This document shows, piece by piece, positions 59,331 through 64,000 of a DNA stretch of 64,000 nt. Source of the stretch: Pseudocercospora fijiensis CIRAD86 (taxonomy: Eukaryota; Ascomycota; Dothideomycetes; Mycosphaerellales; Mycosphaerellaceae); the NCBI RefSeq assembly GCF_000340215.1, contig NW_006921538.1, forward strand, positions 930,001-994,000. The letters run 5' to 3'. The notes below the pieces were generated by a model that saw nothing but the letters and a program-made list of their open reading frames with translations, searched no databases and was not told the DNA's origin. Every line of letters starts with the position of its first letter. Position 1 is the stretch's first letter. Both the position numbers and the translations under genes were made by a program.

Positions 59331-60419
59331 AGACTTAGTTCCTATATAAATTTAGAGCGCCTAATACTAAAGGAGGCCTCCGGTAATTTCGAGAACTAGT
59401 AGCAATTCTAGCCTTAGGCATTCGACTAGCAGTCGGCGGCTATTACGTTACGTTGAAAGTGCGATAATATATAGCCGTTATTGTTGCCTTACTATTGTAG
59501 CTAAATAGCGCAATCCTATTAGTAGAGGCAAACCTTACCTACGATGCGCTAATATAGACCTACGCTTCCTAGTTTAACTTCTTCTTCTTCTTCTTTTTCT
59601 ATATATACTAATATACTAACACCCCTAGTAACATACTAGCTATCGGCTTCTTAGTAACAGTGTCGATACCTCTTTATCGTATATAGGTAGCTCTATAGCG
59701 ATTAACACTATTCCTTGCTAGTTCTACGGCTTACTACCGATAGAGCCGCTTATCTAATAGTTAAGGTTCCTCGATCGGTAGAGTTTGTTTAGTCCTTCTT
59801 TTAAGGTCTCCGATAGGCTTTACCGAGCAAGACGTTGCGAAGGCGACTCTCCTAGCGAGTAGGTTGTTTTCTATAGCTTTAGCGGGCGTCGACTGCGCAT
59901 TTAACCGAAAGAGTATAGTTTTTATTAGAATATCGCAGTCTTGTCTTAGTGTAACAAACTACGGGTCTCGGGTAGATTAGCGGAGGTAAAAACTCTTTAG
60001 TAAGGTATACCTATAATGCGGCTAACGGTCTAACTCGGTAAAAACTCTTTAGTAAGATATACCTTAAGTAGCGGCTCGATAGCGACTCTCCTACTAAGTA
60101 GGTTAATAGACTAAGTAGGTTAATAGACAGAGTAGGTTAATAGGTTCGTAGTATTGCTATAGGTCTAACTCGGTAAAAACTCTTTAGTAAAGTATACCTT
60201 AAGTAGCGGCTAGGCCTAACTCGGTAAAAACTCTTTAGTAAGGTATACCTTAAGTAGCGGCTATAGGCTTCCTACGTTCGGATTCTTTATAGGATAATAT
60301 ACGCGTATCTAGTTAAGTCGGCGTAACGCCTTCGTTAGGACTATTAGTTATAATAACCTTAGTCGTTGCGTAAGGGCCTCTAGTATACTCAAGCCCGAAG
60401 GCGCTTAGTCTTAGTCTTT

Positions 60420-60590
60420 GCTGCTACTATGCGACTGTAGTACTACTATACGACTGCAGCCCTTTGTATATTAAGACTGCTATTCGACTATAGTATGCCT
60501 CCTCTTCTAGCAAGCGTATTAAGACTATTATCCGACTATAGTGCGCCTTTTCTAGTAAGCGTATTAATATTGCTATACGACTGCAACGCG
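60420..60590. repeat. Second iteron-like array (core C)
   Basis: Five units of the TAT(A/G/T)CGACT(G/A)(C/T)AG type with GCGTATTAA(G/T)A blocks, as in cores A and B. Confidence 0.65.
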
Positions 60591-61659
60591 CTCGACAACC
60601 CTTTTCTACGGCGTCTCTAATACTAAGGGCGCGGCTACACTCTATTATTGTCTAGGTACTAATAAGTGTCGCTTTAGCGAATAAGCTGTTATTGTTTCGC
60701 TTAATAAGTCCCTTCCTATATACCTCGCGTACTATAGTTAGTAATAGAATGCGTTAATTGTTACGTATTGCGCGTAGCATATAGGCTATATATAATTCTA
60801 GTATACTTCGGAGTGTATGCTTCTATAGCCGCTTAGTACCGCTAGTTAATTAGATCCCCGGACGCTACTATTCGTTTTCTCTGCCTTATATAGTAACTAG
60901 TTATCGGAATAATCGTTCTAGGGAGAGTCTAAGCAATAGAGGGCGTTAACGTAAGAGGGCTATCGTAGCTTCTCGAAGGGTACTTTTACGAGCGCTCGAT
61001 ATATATTATCGCCCTACGTATCTATCCTTGCTATATATATTGTAGTGCTAATAGCTACGGTGCAATGAGTATAGTGCTAGTATCGCTAGTATCGCTAGTG
61101 TCGCTAGTATTAGTAACTTCTTGGGTTTTAGAGGCGGTTCTTAGTACCTAAGGCGGCCGTCGTTATCGTGTTAGACACTTTTGTTAGCGCTATTTGCTAG
61201 AAACGCGCTAAATCGGCGTATCTCGCTACATTAGTGATATGCTATTATAAAAGTCGTAAAAGTCGTAAAGTCGGTATTGCAAATACGTAGAAGGAAGCAG
61301 CTATAACGTTTAATCCTACTAATCAAGCGCTCTACTATACTAGATCCGGGGTCTTAGCGGGACTCGATATCCTTGTCGCTTCCTCGAATTTACGCTTCTC
61401 GCCTAGCTCTTATATACTATCGATATATACGACTATCGACATATACGACTATCGATACCTATAACTATCTATAAACCCTCGTCGTAAAGAATACGATAGA
61501 AAAGCCTACTTAGCGAGCTTATAAGGACACGATAGAAAAGCCTACTTAGCGAGCTTACGAGGATATAATAGAAGAGCCTACTTAGCGAGCTTACAAGGAT
61601 ATAATAGAAGGGTAGTAAGGAAGGACCTTATTAAATGCTAATTCTAGCGCTAATTCTAG

Positions 61660-61880
61660 CGCTAGCTCTCGCAGAAGCAGCTTAACTAGGCATCCTATAT
61701 TATATACCGGCTCTCGCAGAAGCAGCTAAACTAGGCCAGCTCTCGTAGAAGCAGCTAAACTAGGCTAGCTCTCGTAGAAGCAGCTAAACTAGGCTAGCTC
61801 TCGTAGAAGTAGCTAAACTAGGCATCCTATATCACACACCGGCTCTCGTAGAAGCAACTCAACTAGGCATCCTATATTAT
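61660..61880. repeat. ~31-38 bp minisatellite (GCTCTCGTAGAAGCAGCTAA)
   Basis: Six to seven copies; equivalent to 20382-20560 in element B. Confidence 0.9.
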
Positions 61881-61994
61881 ACGCTAGCTCTTATAGAAGC
61901 AACGCGATCGAGCGTAGTGTTACGGCTTACTTTTCCGAGGATAGGACAAGGACTTAGCGAGCTTATAAGGATATAATAGAAGGGTAGTAAGGAA

Positions 61995-62205
61995 GGACCT
62001 TATTAAATGCCAATTCTAGCGCTAATTCTAGTACTAATTCTAGTGCTAATTCTAGTACCAATTCTAGTGCTATTTCTAGCGCTATTTCTAGCGCTATTTC
62101 TAGCGCTATTTCTAGCGCTATTTCTAGCGCTATTTCTAGCGCTATTCTACCGCAATTTCTAGGGCTATTCTACCGCAATTTCTAGGGCTATTTTACCGCT
62201 AATTG
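61995..62205. repeat. ~12 bp minisatellite (ATTTCTAGCGCT)
   Basis: About fifteen copies, equivalent to 20739-20955, with a different dominant variant. Confidence 0.95.
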
Positions 62206-62229
62206 CAGTATTAACGCCTACTAGGAGAG

Positions 62230-64000
62230 CTACCTTAAGAGCCTATTATACGTCGACCCGCTTCCGAGAGTCTACGCTTAGTACGCAATACGCGACCTCG
62301 CTCCTCGTTAGTACGAGAGACGGTACTAAGAATCCGCTTAGCTCGAGTATATACCTATTTAGTAGTCGGATTAATCTATAGAGGTAGCTATCGCCGAGTA
62401 CGTAGACTAAGACTACTAGATAAGCCTAGGCGCTCCTAGCCTCGAGTTCCTAATACCTAAGTGTTACGGCTATAAAGGAGGTTAGCCTATACGCTAGTAG
62501 AGCCTACAATACCGCTTCTTAACTTATTTAGAGTAGTAGCGCGCTACTATAGAGTAAAGGGTATTGTAGGTAGTAGTATAGTATCCGATAGACGTATATT
62601 TAGGGCGCTACGAGCCGCTTCTCGAGCAGCCTCTTCCTCGGCCTTCTTCTATCTATCTTCCTCGGCCCTCTTCCTCGTATTATAAATAGTACGCTACTTA
62701 GTTAATACCTCTAGACTAAGGCTTTTTAGAGTATCGATTAGCTAAAAGGTAGCGAATAGTTGCTCGTACTACTAAAGCTTCTCGAACTAGTCTACAAATA
62801 CTAGCGCCTTCTACTTAAGGAGATCCTAATCGATAGTAATACTCTCGTTCTATTTATTAACTAAGTTAGCGGTAGTAAAGATATTAGCGATATTAGCTAG
62901 AATCGGATCGTCTGTAACCTTAGTCGATAGAAGGTCGAATCGAATACGGCTTAACTAATCTAGATACTAAAGGGCAGGCCGCTTTAATATCCAATCCTTT
63001 AGTATACTAAATCTAATTGCTAGACGAGTACCGGCTCTCGGAGCCTTAAATTTCGGGGGAGTAATACCCTCTAGAGGTATATCGATATAAAGAGCGTCTA
63101 GTTCTAGGTTACAGATATTATAGCAATCTTCTACTACTAGTAGTTGCTAGGTATATACTACCTTATCCTTACCGAGATAGCGAAGGACGACTTTGCGTAG
63201 ACATATACCGTATTGTTCGCGTAGATAGTTATTCTAGAACTCCCGCTAAATCCGAGGAATCTTGTCGTAAAGCTCTATCTCTTTCTTAGTCTAGTAGTTT
63301 CTATCGCTATTATTATTATTATTATTAGCGGCTTCTTAAGCACCTAGCGCATTAGCATCTTCTCCTAGAAGCTTAGACTAGCGGAGCCCTAATAGCCGGA
63401 ATGCTCTATACGATCTACGTCGGCGAGGCTTAATTGCTAGGTAGTTAGATTCTAGCCGCGGCTACTTAAGACGATTATCGATATAGTATAGTAGGAAGAT
63501 AAAGGCTAAACTGCGCAGAATAGTACGACCGGTACGGCTAAGACGTTAGACAACATCCTCGATATCGCGCGTAAGAGTAAACCTAGTCTAGTAAACAAGC
63601 TTAATATCTAGTACATTTAGGCTAACACTAAAAGTAGTAGTAGCAACTATAATCCGGTATTCCGATAGCCTATCTAGATGCTCTATAGTCTTATAGAAGC
63701 GGTTATACCGGCGCTTCTAGTCTCGCTTAGCGATACTGCTAGTATAGAATGTTACTATAGTATATATATTAACACCTTTATTGTCCTATGTATATCGTTT
63801 CTTCTAGTCCCTATACTTAGCAGTCGTTGCGACTAGCTAATGCCGAATAATATTAGCTAGATCCTAGACATACTTACGACTATTAATAAATAAGAGGGCC
63901 TTCTTAATGTTTATAAATTATCGGCGTAGCTTCCTTAGTCTCTAGGTCGAATGCACTATCGATAGCGAAATACAGGTACTCGTATAAGCGGAGCTAATTC
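62230..64000 (-). pseudogene. RecQ-like ORF of element C, C-terminal part, RIP-inactivated
   Basis: The minus strand shows the end of a helicase domain: 'KALLFINSRKYV.DLANIIR' (63900-63845), 'YRIIVATTTFSVSLNVLDI' (about 63660-63600), then 'TRDIEDVV.RLSRTGRT' (about 63575-63525), the motif VI region of RecQ-family proteins. A charged ~430-codon tail follows to about 62230. The helicase N-terminus lies outside the window. Many RIP-type stops. Confidence 0.7.

Larger units (their letters stand above)
58851..61628. other. Core of element C (non-coding)
   Basis: Same blocks and order as cores A and B. CCTTCCTTACTA (58917-58928) and its reverse complement (61613-61624; again at 61985-61996) mark the edges. 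Four copies of the CTCTTTAGTAAGGTATACCT motif (59992, 60043, 60178, 60228, one or two with substitutions). Confidence 0.7.
54800..64000. mobile_element. Element C of the RecQ + DUF6589 family (incomplete at the right)
   Basis: DUF6589-like ORF (+, to 58850), core (58851-61624), minisatellites, RecQ-like ORF (-, from beyond 64000). Arrangement as in element B. Left boundary uncertain. Confidence 0.6.

Noticed and set aside
1..64000. Starship-type giant element
   Set aside because: I found no DUF3435-type tyrosine recombinase; the ORFs fit RecQ and DUF6589 instead.

Overview
The window looks like nuclear DNA of a filamentous ascomycete (Pezizomycotina; a Dothideomycete is my guess, not shown). 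Two small islands of ordinary fungal gene DNA, with short introns, a Zn2Cys6 regulator and an Fe(II)/2-oxoglutarate dioxygenase, sit in about 55 kb of transposon DNA. Most of that DNA is nearly stripped of CA and TG dinucleotides, is rich in TA (CTA/TAG) and keeps its CG. Its reading frames are peppered with TAG/TAA at Gln and Trp positions. This is the signature of repeat-induced point mutation (RIP) acting on CpA. The elements stay readable because they were mostly transition-mutated and seldom frameshifted.

Layout. 1-10.9 kb: element A, with a RecQ-like helicase (+), a ~2.5 kb core, and a DUF6589-like ORF (-). 10.9-11.7 kb: Lys-rich ORF remnant. 11.7-13.66 kb: host island 1, one intact RING-H2 gene. 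13.66-42.17 kb: element B, with a DUF6589-like ORF (+), core, and RecQ-like ORF (-). Element B is split at 22.75/40.01 kb by a Tad-type LINE, which is itself split at 24.32/36.66 kb by a 12.3 kb Ty3/gypsy element. 42.17-53.5 kb: host island 2, holding a decayed XanA-type dioxygenase pseudogene, an intact XanA-type dioxygenase, a divergent alpha/beta hydrolase, and a Zn2Cys6 transcription factor gene cut in two by a 5.3 kb Ty1/copia element. 53.5-54.6 kb: Tc1/mariner-like remnant. About 54.8-64 kb: element C, with a DUF6589-like ORF (+), core, and RecQ-like ORF (-) running off the window.

How the parts relate. The three RecQ/DUF6589 elements share one core in the same orientation, but the flanking ORFs are exchanged in A relative to B and C. 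This is what inversion of the core inside the element would produce. The cores carry iterated motifs resembling protein-binding iterons. The gypsy element has an additional ~0.9 kb-codon ORF after integrase. A 25 bp GC-rich palindrome recurs near its ORF boundaries and once in the copia element. In host island 2 the dioxygenase and hydrolase share a CGG/CCG-rich divergent promoter beside the broken Zn2Cys6 regulator, suggesting a small catabolic gene group whose regulator has been lost.
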